Assembly: GCA_023159155.1 (NCBI GenBank)
Contig: JAJNNX010000059.1
Coordinates: 186,001 to 250,000 of the forward strand
Direction of reading: 5' to 3'
DNA from: Ustulina deusta
Taxonomy: Eukaryota > Ascomycota > Sordariomycetes > Xylariales > Xylariaceae
DNA: 64,000 nucleotides
Numbering within the stretch: the first letter of the stretch is position 1; every line of letters starts with the position of its first letter. The notes under the pieces are model-generated. The model saw only the letters and a program-made list of their open reading frames with translations. It had not been told where the DNA came from and did no database searches. The position numbers were made by a program, and so were the translations under genes. Positions 22,670 through 33,467 of this stretch are shown one piece after another.

Positions 22670-23309
22670 GTTGACGGTGAAATGATTAGAGAATGGTTGT
22701 GGTAAGTAAGCGTAGTATGGTGCTCTATTCTTTAGTATGTTGATACCGATTTACAATCTGCAAACGCCATCGAAATCTCGTGGACTCTTTATACTCGTCG
22801 TCGCTCGTACAAACCTTCCCAACCTAGTATGCTCTCTGTGGGTTTCTCGTCCATCGCGAATAGCCACTGGACAGTCGCCACCCGAGACTTTTTGCGCGGC
22901 AATTGACATCGCCTCGGCCATCGTCTTTGGCTGCGTTCATGGCGGTTTAAGGGTTATGATAATTTCGTAATGCCCTTGAACGCCCGACGGCTACTCGTAT
23001 TGCTTAGCGCATCTACAGCATTGTGAGCAATAGAGTGCACGATGAAGATGAGTAATGTCAGGCAACCATATCCTGACATACCTCTACCTACTACATTGGC
23101 GGTGGGAAAATATGCGAGTCAGCTTGAAAATCTTGGCTTCTCTTATCTGGGTTAGACGCTGAATTTGGATACCCGATGGCCGATACCCGGATACCCGGTT
23201 TTCCTGACCCCAGCTCATTGGCCTGCTGTCATGGGTCGCAGACGTATCTATGCTACGGATCCAGATGGATGCGTGAAGAGGCTCGAAAGTATACCCGTTG
23301 AGTTAAATC
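22670..23309. promoter_or_regulatory. Divergent promoter with repeated ATACCCG motif
   Basis: This shared region separates the oxidoreductase and the Zn2Cys6 regulator genes. The heptamer ATACCCG occurs at 23169, 23183, 23191 and 23291, all in the same orientation; the last is 13 bases before the regulator ATG. Two copies extend to ATACCCGG. Zinc-cluster proteins bind CGG/CCG triplets, so these could be operators for the adjacent regulator. That role is inference. Confidence 0.5.
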
Positions 23310-25341
23310 ATGTTTAGTCGACATACCATGAATCCTGAGGATCAGTCATTGGCCGCTACGAAGGCCTTGGGTGGCCGCGTCTCAGTAGCTTGTCTCCCCT
23401 GTCGCAATCGTCACGTTCGCTGTGACGCTCAGCAGCCTGTTTGCTTGCGGTGTTCATCGGAGGGGAGGACATGTCAATATGTGAAGTCCCGAAGAGGCGG
23501 GCTGAGCCGGGCAAGACTTGCAGAGCACCGTCGCGCACGGAATAGCGATAGGGCTGTCGCCGGTTCGCCGTACGACACCAGCCCCGAATCCAGGTCTCCC
23601 CCTCCTGGGCGGGCAGTGGGACCAGAACACCGGCCCTTGGGCGAACTTCTTTCGACTTTATCACAGGGTAATAGTCTTCAGTCTTCGGAACCAGAGACGA
23701 GCGACCATGAAGGAGCGTATGAGACGCCGGATTCGGTTGCCGACATACAGTGTTCGAGCATCGCAAGCGACTTTCTCATTAAACTATACTACAAACACTT
23801 CCACAGGTGCCATCCGTTTGCTCTCCCGCAACGCAACCTACAACAGTATTATGAGAGAACTCCGGACCAGGGGAGTCTGGCGCTTCTAGTCGCCATTATG
23901 CGTTTCGTAGGGTCATTGTACTCTCATCCAGATTTGACGTCACAGTTGCAAGACAAGGTCGTAGAAGGGTTCCAAGCCGCAAAAGAACTTGCGCCCGATC
24001 CATTCTTGGCTCAATGCCATCTTCTCTATTCCATTTCTCTATACTGGAGCGCTGAGAAAGTCGAATCCCGGGAGCAGATTGATTCCGCAATAGAGATTGT
24101 CCTACACCTGGGTATGAACCGCCGTGAGTTCGCTGCTGAGCATGGATGTGGAGATGCAGTTCTGCAAGAAAGCTTCAGGAGAACATGGTGGCAAGCCTTT
24201 TGCATCGATGCATATTATGCAGCTATAAAACGATCACCGACTTTTTCCCTTTGCGAAGTGGACACTGATACCGATTTGCCCTGCGAAGAAGACGAGTACG
24301 AATCAGGTGTAAGTCGCGAAACCACCTTTTCGAACTGGATCTGTTAGGGCTTACCACAATGTAAATGGCTAGTCAATACCGACGCCCAAAACCCTAGATG
24401 ACTTCGAATCGAGGGAATTCGGCCCCGAAAACCAGAGCTTCTCGTCGTTTGCCTATCTCATCGGAGCGACGCGTAGCATCGCCTTGTCGCTCTCTGCTGG
24501 CTCACCAGACGCCTCAAATTGGTTGTCTCCTAAGACAATTGCAGAAGTAGACGCCATAATAGACGGATGGTTTCTCCTTCTCCCAAAGTCTAAGAAAGAA
24601 GTCTTAAAGGAAGGTGACGTCGTTGACGAACTTATGTTCCAAGCTCAAATGGCAGTTCACGCGTAAGTTGGGCTGAAGGCAACCCACCCGCTCGACTAAA
24701 ACCTAAACGGCACCTTGCAAGACAACTAACACCATTGTAGGAACCTTATAGCATTACATCGGCCCTTTTCGAGGCTGCCATTTCATCCACTAGAAGGTGT
24801 ATCAAGTTGCCTGGTCGAACCACCCAAGCGGCTACCGGTGAAAGAGTCCGAGACTGTTCACACCCAAAGGTGTCTCCAATCCATTGAAGCTCAACTTCAA
24901 TTCCTCGTGTTACCGGTGCAGCCATTCCGGCGCAGCCCATTTACGATATGCATGACGGCTGCGTGTACTCACACCTTGCTGGCGGCAATCAAGGTGCTCT
25001 TCTCCGGGCGACAGCTTGCAGTGGCTCGACATCAGCTTCGATTGGTAGTTGGCTACATAAGAGCTCTAGCAAAAGTGTGGGCACAAGGCGGGAAGAACTT
25101 AGAGGAGATTCAGTTAATAGCCCAAGAAGTGCTGGGTCGGAAAAATGCATCGCCACGGCGAATAATCCCTGAGAATGTCAATCCAAGTGCTCAAAAGCCG
25201 CCCGCGGTCGAATGTATCGAGGGTCTGGACAATTGGGCGAATTCGACGGTGACGTTAGAGACTCAGGACTCTCTCTCGCCTTACTGGAATTTGAGCAACG
25301 ACTTCCTACCGGACATCCCCATTTGGTTCAGCAGTTACTGA
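23310..25341 (+). CDS. Zn2Cys6 transcription factor with fungal-specific regulatory domain
   Basis: Three exons, 23310-24308, 24373-24662 and 24741-25341, giving 629 residues, with closing phases and GTAAGT donors at both introns. A second in-frame ATG lies at 23328. The binuclear zinc cluster is complete: Cys 28, 31, 38, 45, 48 and 55 (spacing 2-6-6-2-6), followed by a basic Arg-rich linker. A Ser/Pro-rich stretch leads to the fungal_trans middle homology region from about residue 160. Typical segments are FLIKLYYKHFHRCHPFALP, LGMNRREF, the RRTWWQAFCIDAY region, and after intron 2 NLIALHRPFSRLPF. It should be a nuclear DNA-binding regulator. The layout resembles regulators of specialised-metabolism clusters; the oxidoreductase next door and the O-methyltransferase 1.9 kb downstream are candidate targets, by position only. 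Confidence 0.9.
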
Positions 25342-27244
25342 AAATAAACTGTATTCTTACGATAGGTTAAAGTGCCTTGCACAATACGTATGCGACTGGG
25401 TTTAGCACAACTAATTCGGGCGGAGCATACAAAGGGTATTTTATCGGCATCTAGGCAACGGAGTAATCGTCTCGGAGATGATTTTGTCTTCAAAAGTATG
25501 GTGTGGCGGGCGAAAAGGCGCTTTGGCTCGGATGCTATGAATAATTTAGACTTTCCCAACTCTGGTTACTAGACCTTACGCTGGACATGACAATACACAG
25601 ACGGCGCATGGGTGTCTATATGACTCAGAATATCCATTTGTGTCATAAAGAGTTTTTTCCAAGCAGGTCCGAAACTACAGAGTTATGTTGGTCCTATTCG
25701 ACGACCTAATTACTATCGAACCGGATGATTGTGTTAAATTAGAAGATAAGTTCTACTCTATCGAGGAAGACGTCCTGCTCTAATACGGCTAGCCAAATAA
25801 AACGAGCTGAAATATATGATAATTGCCGTAATTTAGAGCTACGCTTTACGTATAACGAATTATTACTAAGCAATAATATAACAGAAATAAATTCTCGATA
25901 GTGAAGTGGGCAACTGTAAATAGATGTGAACAGCTATTAAGTATGTCGCAGTGCCCCTACACTAGGAGATAGGCCGAACCTACACTTCCTAGCATAGTAA
26001 TCACTCTGTTCTCTCTGTTTTAGATAGAAATCGGTGCCGTTTTTACCCCATACGAGTGAAGCCACCGAGTAGCTCATGCATGTACTAGGTCCCTATGATC
26101 CACTTACACTATTTCAATAGTTATAAATTCAGAGTCAATGTGTTTTACCCCCACCCCTTCTCCCTCCTCTTTTTTGGTTCCCTCTACGTTTCGGCTTAAA
26201 CAAATGAAGAAAGACTAATTATACTGTTCAAGTCTTGGAAAATCATGATTTCAAAGTCATCATATCTAAACCCCGAATGAAACTTGAACGTCCGCCTAGA
26301 AATTCCCTGGCCCCCTATCTTCCCCTTAATTTTTATTGCAAACATTCATGGAGGTCTTGGTAGCTTTGCTATTACGGATCGTTCGAGACTGAAACAATCT
26401 GTCTGTGTCACTCGTGTTGGGCAATTATGCACATAACAGACTAAAGATGACGAATACAATTTTGTGAATTGATGGTATTAAGTAAGCGTGTTTAAGAAAA
26501 AGAAAAGAAAATTGGAACACGCGGCACTTCGTGCAGGAAACGTAGTACCAATTACGGTATCATTCGGAACCCGTCTCGGAGATCGAGGCCTATATCACAC
26601 GGGAATTGGCCCGAACCATATATAGACCAAGCAGTGTGCAGATTCTGCCAGTTAAGATAGAACTTTCTCGTGGTGCAATAAAAATAGTTAATACTGGAGC
26701 TACCAGCAGCGTGAAGTATGATACGTAGTAAACATTGGGAATAGTATTGTACGGAAAGTATACGCAATATATGTTATGAAATCAAGTCTCGGTCTTCGTA
26801 GAGGGAGTAATAAGATCCGAGGCCCGGAAACTCGTCGTATATATTTGCTAAGTATTCCCGCCTTATTGCCGAGGGTTCTAGGTGGCCAAATGACTACATT
26901 CATCATTCGAGTAATTATATTCTCCAAGCCTACTGGTCCATGCCGTTGCAGATCCATCAAAGGGTGTCACAAACAGAATTGTGGCGCTAATTATACCGTA
27001 ACACTATTGGTAAAAGTAGAGCACAGTCAAGTCGGTGGCTTGACCTGTCCCAACATGGATACTAATTACCATCCATTGTATCTATCTTTCAGTGATCAGC
27101 CTCTCACGTGAATACATGTCAGCAATCTACGTCAGGTTTGGTGGACCTAGTATTTAAGAAACCCCGCGGGATGATATAAGGTCAGAGTTTCTCTGATCCC
27201 CCTCATTCTCCTACTTACCTATATACACACTCTGTTGTACCACT
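25342..27244. other. AT-rich intergenic region
   Basis: About 1.9 kb of notably AT-rich sequence without a supported gene. Short frames near 26552-27111 overlap on both strands and are not recognised. The last 100 bases, with a GATATAAGG element near 27174, probably form the O-methyltransferase promoter. Confidence 0.55.
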
Positions 27245-28600
27245 ATGTCGAACCTCACAGAGCTGGTAGCCACCTTGGATGGCATCGAAGCAGGAGATTT
27301 CAACAACGACGTTGATCGCTTGCGCCTAATAGAAACCGTCAAGAAACTCCTGGGTCGGGTGGAGACTGGAGAGGAGAGAATGTACGATATTACCTTCACC
27401 CAACCGGTCGTATTTGCCGCACTGGAAACTCTTCTCGACCTCGGGCTTTGGAAGAAATGGACGGAAGTTGGCGGGGTTTCCAGATCTGTTCATGAACTTT
27501 GCGAGTTATGCGCACAGAAATGTGACCTCAACTTACTTCGTATGACGGCACAAAACAACCCCGAGCCCGACGACCACTCACTGACGCACGTAATCATAGG
27601 CCGTCTACTCAAACTGCTAGCTTCGGTTCATATCATTGCGGAGACGCACGAGGATCACTTCGCGTTGACAAATATATTTCTCGGTAGCTCGTGGCAATGG
27701 ATTGCAGGTCGGTATGTACACACATGTGGCTGACTGCGCTATTCGAAGCTGATTGGAAGTCTCAGAACACACCACTGGGGCAGGTCCTGCGTAAATTTCC
27801 CGCAATTTTTGGCGAAGACCGGCTATAAGGAACCCCTAGATAGCAGCAACAGCAACTACGCAGACTCTTGCCCCGGAAACCTCGATTTCTTCGGCAAGTG
27901 TGTGGCCGACCCGGCGTATCAGGACAGCTTCAGTTATTTCATGACAGGCTGGGCAAAGTACAAGGTGCCTTGGGCAACTTTTTATGATACGGATTCTTTG
28001 GTCAATGGCGCTGACCTTAGTGATGGGGGCGTCCTTTGTGTGGATATTGGTGGCCATCACGGCATTGATCTGACCCGATTACTCGACAAGCACCCGGATC
28101 TGCCTGCTGGTTCACTGGTTCTCCAGGACCTACCGGAAGTCATAAGTGGGGCCAAAGATCTGAACCCGAAGATCAAGGTCGTGCCGCACGACATATTCCA
28201 GCCGCAGCCGGTGAAAGGTACTTAATTCATAACACATTCTCCAGCCTGTCTTAGGAGCAGGGGCTAACTGTATTGTGCGACCGCAGGGAGCCGGGCGTAC
28301 TACTTCCATGCGGTATTTCACGACTGGCCCGACAGTGTAGCGGCTCATATACTCAAGAAAACGGCCGAGGCGATGAAAGAGGGTTACTCTAGGGTGCTTA
28401 TCCAGGAGATAGTTCTCCCAGTGGCTGGTGCTACTGCCGTCCAATCGACCATGGATGTGCAGATGATGGCAAATCTTTCTGCATATGAGAGGACAGAAGC
28501 GATGTGGGCCAGCCTGATAAACGATGCAGGACTGAAAATCATCAAAATATGGAAAGATGGTCGTGGAAATGAAGGTTTAGTCGAGGCCGAACTGGCTTGA
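27245..28600 (+). CDS. SAM-dependent O-methyltransferase (specialised-metabolism type)
   Basis: Three exons, 27245-27711, 27784-28217 and 28287-28600, giving 404 residues; both introns (72 and 69 bases) keep phase. The N-terminal half is the helical dimerisation region of the COMT-like family. The C-terminal half is the Rossmann methyltransferase: SAM-binding motif I VDIGGHHGIDLTRLL (about residue 250), LVLQDLPEVI, then FHAVFHDWPD, where the HDWPD element carries the presumed catalytic histidine, and a C-terminal KIIKIWKDGRGNEGLVEAEL. Motif I has a His pair where many relatives have GGG, a modest deviation. Fungal relatives methylate phenolic hydroxyls of polyketides such as sterigmatocystin precursors. 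No polyketide synthase is in the window, so the substrate is unknown and the gene may be a cluster remnant or stand-alone. Confidence 0.88.
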
Positions 28601-29672
28601 GCTAAGCTACTTGGACTTCCACTCCTGTGGCCCTAGGTCGAGTACAGGAGGCCGATAAAAGGGGCATCTAGCTACTGTGACAAGGGTCATATTCAACTAG
28701 CAATCCTCTAGGGGTCTCAAAGTCTAGAGTCTTCTTTCTGATGTCTGTTAGGAATCTATGGCTACCTTTGTACCCCACGCTGCTTGATTACAATTGTGGC
28801 TCTTCTAGGACTGAGAGGACTGCTATCCAGATCTCCTTGCATATGGCTTGGGTCCAGGTGACGTTCATTCCTCCAATAAGGGCTTATCTGTATCTGCGAG
28901 GCGCGCAGTACTCTTAACTGCATATAGGTACCTAGCTTCCTTGGCGGGTTGGACCCTGTGACAGCTACAAGGTGGCTATAATATAAGCTACCCAGGTAGG
29001 TTAGGTTATGGTGAATACTATCAATCTGGCTAGTCTTTCTGTATTCGATTATCAGGCACGCTCTCTTTGCTGGTTGTTCGCGATGAATTTGATTGTGCTC
29101 CATTATGATCGTCTAGTTTCCCAATTGAAAAGTCATCTAATTGTAATGGATGTTCAGCTTATCGACCTGTATAAGTCAACGCAAGTGTCCCCTATGTACC
29201 GATACCCAAGCCTACTCAGACCACTTCAGTAGACGCTCAATTTATTCCTGTTAAAGGAAGTTATATTTCCAATTATGAATAATCTTTGATGGGTTATCCG
29301 GTTTCGTTGTCGCCAGTGCCTCCTAAGCTGAGAAGTTGGGAATCAAAATGAATGGTAGACTAGATAGAGCTCTAGCACGACTTTCCCAGGCGCTGCCCTG
29401 CGACACGCAGTGGATAGCACTGGCCACAATTTCAGCCACACTTCCCGCATGTGGCTGAGCTTACCCAAGCACGGTGTTGCGCATTGTAAGTAACTTGTAC
29501 CTGTCTTGGACAAATGTTCATTCTGATCAGCTCAGGTCTCACCTGATCCAAGAGCTGCCATCAGATAGTCTTAAATCGTGACTTCAGACACAGGAGAACC
29601 CGCTTCGGGGCCTTTTATTTCTTGTCTTCTATCTTCCTTAGAACTTACTTATTTTCTTTTTTTATCTCCAAG
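28601..29672. other. Intergenic
   Basis: About 1.1 kb with no supported gene. It contains TAGGTACC microrepeats near 28925 and 28990, and short frames on both strands without recognisable similarity. The end is the probable ATG12 promoter and leader. Confidence 0.55.
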
Positions 29673-30194
29673 ATGGAATATCCCGATGCTCCCTCGCCTT
29701 CACCCCCGCCGTCTCCCATCCAAGACAGGTCCGCATCACCTGAACTTCCGCTCACCATGACAGCATCGACGGTCCTCACGGCTCTGCCCCGCGACGCCAG
29801 CTCGGCCTTGGCCTCTGCCGGTGGGTTTGACCAGGAGAAAGTACTCGTACGCTTCAAGGCTGTCGGGTCGGCACCACAGTTAAAATCCGAAGTCCGCAGG
29901 ATCAGCGCTACGCAGAAGTTTGAGACGGTCGTCACGCATCTGCGCAAGATACTATCTCTCAGTCCGACCGATGGGTTGTTCCTCTATGTTAATAGCGCGT
30001 TCGCCCCCGCCCTGGATGAGATCGTCGGGAATCTGCATAGAGTACGTTCCCCGTCCTGTGACTCTTGGCTACTTTCACTGCTTCACTTCTCTTACACCGG
30101 AAAGACGACGGCTGCTTATGTAGATCAACAGTGCTTCAAGGATTCAAACAATCAGTTGATTGTTGTCTATTCCATAGCCCCTGCATTTGGATGA
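29673..30194 (+). CDS. ATG12: Ubiquitin-like autophagy protein ATG12
   Basis: Two exons, 29673-30041 and 30132-30194, giving 143 residues with a phase-0 90-base intron. After a Pro/Ser-rich N-terminal tail of about 50 residues comes the ubiquitin-like fold: [47 protein letters not shown]. The second exon begins [20 protein letters not shown] and ends in the terminal glycine through which Atg12 is conjugated to Atg5. The intron sits just before the CFK motif. Family knowledge: the Atg12-Atg5-Atg16 complex acts as the E3-like factor for Atg8 lipidation during phagophore expansion. The start was chosen at the first ATG giving a family-length tail. It converges on the ketopantoate hydroxymethyltransferase gene, with only 149 bases between the stops. 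Confidence 0.95.
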   Translation: MEYPDAPSPSPPPSPIQDRSASPELPLTMTASTVLTALPRDASSALASAGGFDQEKVLVRFKAVGSAPQLKSEVRRISATQKFETVVTHLRKILSLSPTDGLFLYVNSAFAPALDEIVGNLHRVRSPSCDSWLLSLLHFSYTGKTTAAYVDQQCFKDSNNQLIVVYSIAPAFG

Positions 30195-30343
30195 ATCTTT
30201 CCGAAGCTGATATTTAACAACAATTACGAGCGTCGTGGTATCCTTCTATCCCCTGTCGATGCTAAACCCCGCTATCGCCGATGACTGATCATCTGCATGC
30301 ATAATATCGCCGTCTAACCATGAATAATGCAAAATAACCTGGC

Positions 30344-31410
30344 TTAAAGCTTTTCGACTTCTCTCATAAACGTACAGAGCTCTTCCTCAGGAATCGGATA
30401 TGTATGCTCGGATGCTGGGTATTGGCGGCATTTCACCTCTTCCCGATAGGATTCAATGGCCCGCAAACTCTCTGCCCACACGTTGCCATACTGCTTAACA
30501 AACTTTGGGATGGTGCGGCCGGGGGGGAAGTATCCGGACATGTCGACCTGAACGAGGACTTGACCAGAACATCCATTACCTGCTCCGATACCGATGGTGG
30601 GGACTGAAAGCTTTTGGGTGATAATGCCGGCCACCTCGGCAGGGACAGCCTCCACGACCATGGCGAAACACCCTGCTTCCTGCACCGCGAATGCATCTTC
30701 GAGGACTCCCATAGCACCCTTCGACGTTTTCCCCTGTACCCTGAATCCCCCTAGGGCATTCTGGCGCTGAGGTGTCAGCCCAACATGAGCTAGCACAGGA
30801 ATGCCTGCCTGTGCTATCTTTTTGATCGTTGGTGCCATTTCCTTGCCCCCTTCCAGTTTGATGCCTTGAACGCGTCCCTCTTTTACAAACCGAATAGCCG
30901 TTGCGAGTGCCTGTTCAGGCGATACTTCATAAGAGCCCATAGGAAGATCCCCAATCTTAGAAGAGTCAGTTCAGCAAAGCACGAGGCAGAAGGGTGATGA
31001 CGTACAGTAAATGCGGCCTGGGTGGCTCGCGCGACTGATTTGCAGTGCAGCAACATGTCATCCACGGTGACCTCGCTGGTGTCCTGCATCCCCAAGGCCA
31101 CCATGGCCAAACTGTCGCCCACGAGAATCACATCTATCCCTGCGGCGTCGGCGACATGGGCACTCGGAAAGTCATGTGCAGTCATCATGGTAATGGGCTC
31201 GTTTCTCTTATACATAGATCGAAGGACCCCCATGGTCACTTTCTTTCTAGCGGGGGCCACCGACGTGCCAAGGGGCGAATGTGAACTCCATCTGTACTGT
31301 GTTCGATGCTGCAGCGTGGATGACAAGGGTTTACCGACAGTCAGGGACGTGCTCGATCTGGTGCCCCGATATAGCAATAAGCCACATGATTTTCCCAATG
31401 TCGAAGCCAT
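30344..31410 (-). CDS. panB: Ketopantoate hydroxymethyltransferase, divergent mitochondrial paralogue
   Basis: Two exons on the minus strand, 31410-31006 and 30955-30344, joined by a 50-base intron with a CTGAC branch; 338 residues. The first 50 are basic and Ser/Arg-rich, as in a mitochondrial presequence. The TIM-barrel enzyme follows: TMMTAHDFPSAHVADAAGID, ILVGDSLAMVALG (metal-binding Asp), IGDLPMGSYEVSPEQA across the intron, the IKLEGG and VLAHVGLTPQ segments, and catalytic Glu in MVVEAVPAEVA. The reaction adds a hydroxymethyl group from methylene-tetrahydrofolate to ketoisovalerate, the first step to pantothenate and CoA. The late active-site region reads SGQVLVQVDMSGYFPPGR, where canonical fungal PanB has roughly VYHDLLGM, so this looks like a second, divergent paralogue. 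Whether it still serves pantothenate synthesis is unsure. Confidence 0.88.
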
Positions 31411-32999
31411 CTGGATGAGAAATAATTGGAGGAGCGAGAATAAAAATCGGAGAATTTAGAATTCTGAGGGCTCTCAATAATGGGCTTTTTTAGGTGCTGG
31501 TAAATCTTACATTTTGTGGCCGTACCTGGGCATCAGCGGTCTTTTTATGCCTCGGTCATGATGGTTTTTGCTGCGTACAACTGAGTCTTCTCAACTTATT
31601 CCTGGTGTTGTAGAGGAACAATGACCGGATTCCAAATTTAGTCAATGGTTTCGCCTCTTCGTAATCTGCCCCGCAGTAATAAAGGCCAGACCGAGACTTT
31701 CACTGTATTGAGCGTGGCTTGGCGGTAGTCTCTGGCCCACTTGTTGATAAGATAAACACAAACACCCTTATTTCGGCTAGCGCCGGGCATACTAGGCACA
31801 TATACATGTAAGCGATTCCCAAAGCTTGGAGGAGTTGTTCGACTACCGTAAGACATGCTATTCTCGTTCTTGGCACCTAGTGCAATCAATTATCACTCAA
31901 CTGCCAACTGCGAGCTCTAGGTAGAAACAGTACCGGTTTTGCCGCCTAATGATAGCCATCACGTCACCCGAAGGATGGAGGCAAATGGCAGTCAGCGGTT
32001 ATTCATCAAGCTTGAGCTTTTGATCCAAATCAATGCAGAGTTAACGGCGTTGGATTGTTATAAAAGCTGAAATCACTTGCCAATGACAACCTTGTCCGAT
32101 TTTTTCCCTCCTAGTTTTGATTTCCTTCCCCTTTTCGATTCCGTTTTGTTCCACACGCCTTACACCACGCTGACTTACAACATAGAGGCTCGCATTTACG
32201 AGTATCAGGTTGAGGACAACATAACATACCTATGCAATTGTAGTTGACAACATATCCAACCGCTCATAGGTAGTAGTAAGTTTGCGCATTAGCCAGCCCG
32301 GAGCTGCTGAGGGCAGACGATTGATTAGCCCGTTGCTAGACTGCACCTGTCCGTCTCTCATGGTCCGTGTATCATAGCATGGGATAGAGGGCCTTAGATC
32401 GCTTCGTCGTTGCGTTCGTCTCTCGATACGTGCAGCTCTCCCAACCCCTGATGACCTGCTGACCCCATACGGTCTCATTTGGGGGATAGCATGACTCCCA
32501 GACCAAACCGAGATCCATCGACCAACCCGCTAACGCCCAGAATTAGCAAAACAAGTCGAAATCAGTCGAGCGAGAGAAGTGTGGAAACGGCTTAGGGGAG
32601 TAACACCTACGCTGGCTGGTACCGCCTCCACTCGAGCTACCACCCAGCTCAAAGGTGATCTTTGTAGTGTTGGCTAGGTAGCCGCCGAAGCACGTAGACC
32701 ACTATAAGACATCTTAGCGGTCGTGAACTCTCAAGTATTTACAGAAACAGTAGGGTTAAAAGCTCAATGCTTGCTTCTATCGCTGTGATGGGTCATCTGT
32801 TGTTTGATAATGAGATATTTTGATGGATCGCCGTTAATATGATATTCAAAACAGGGACATGACGTGAAGAAGGCGAGTGTAGCTTACGTATGGGCTCGGG
32901 TTCTTTGCCGAGAATTGGTATTTGCCTTGGAAATCGCTGAGAGAAGGGTTTAAGTCAACGTCAAGCTAAGTATTCACATAGTTAATAATTCATCTTGAT
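31411..32999. other. Intergenic
   Basis: About 1.6 kb without a supported gene. Frames of up to 83 codons on the minus strand (31638-31889, 32230-32478) show no domain or family signature. Composition is mixed, with no strong repeat. Confidence 0.55.
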
Positions 33000-33467
33000 T
33001 TAAATTAAACACGAATCGATATTTAAAGCTCGCGCCAAGCATACCAAAGTAGCAGAGGCATAGTTTTTGACGATCGGGTAATGGAGCGGATAGGTATTCG
33101 TTTCGTGTTCGACCACGAGGTCAACCTTGGCTCTGAGACTATGAAGGAGGTTCTCCTCCGTCAAGTTGAGCTCCCCTGTGTTCCAGGTGACATCTGAGAT
33201 GGTAAAGCGAACATTGCTAGGCCAATCTTCAAACTCGACTGTCCCACCGCATGCGACGGAGGAGTTACCCCCCGGATACCCGTGCGCAGGCAACTCCACC
33301 GTAAGTGCGATGGGGGGGAAGCTTGCGGTGATGCTGTTCTCGTCTGATGCGAAGGCGATATCGACACCACTGACCGCATTGCAGGTGTATGGGCTCGTAG
33401 ATACAACAGACACCGAGTGAATTGCATCCACTGCTGATGACATGAGAATGGGGATAAGGTATCTCAT
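33000..33467 (-). CDS. Small secreted protein, DUF4360-like
   Basis: A single-exon frame of 155 residues. Residues 1-18 (MRYLIPILMSSAVDAIHS) look like a short signal peptide, though the hydrophobic core is brief. The mature part has alternating beta-strand-like segments: SVSVVSTSPYTC, NSITASFPPIALTVELP, SVACGGTVEFEDWPSNVRFT and ISDVTWNTGELNL. The conserved Cys followed by a strand, a W-P turn and an R-F-T/S strand resembles the fungal DUF4360 family of secreted proteins, but the match is weak and from memory. It lies alone in an AT-rich gene-poor region, which is usual for effector-like genes. A GTCAAA sequence near the end could be a cryptic donor, so the last 25 residues are less certain. 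Function is unknown. Confidence 0.55.
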   Translation of the reverse strand: MRYLIPILMSSAVDAIHSVSVVSTSPYTCNAVSGVDIAFASDENSITASFPPIALTVELPAHGYPGGNSSVACGGTVEFEDWPSNVRFTISDVTWNTGELNLTEENLLHSLRAKVDLVVEHETNTYPLHYPIVKNYASATLVCLARALNIDSCLI

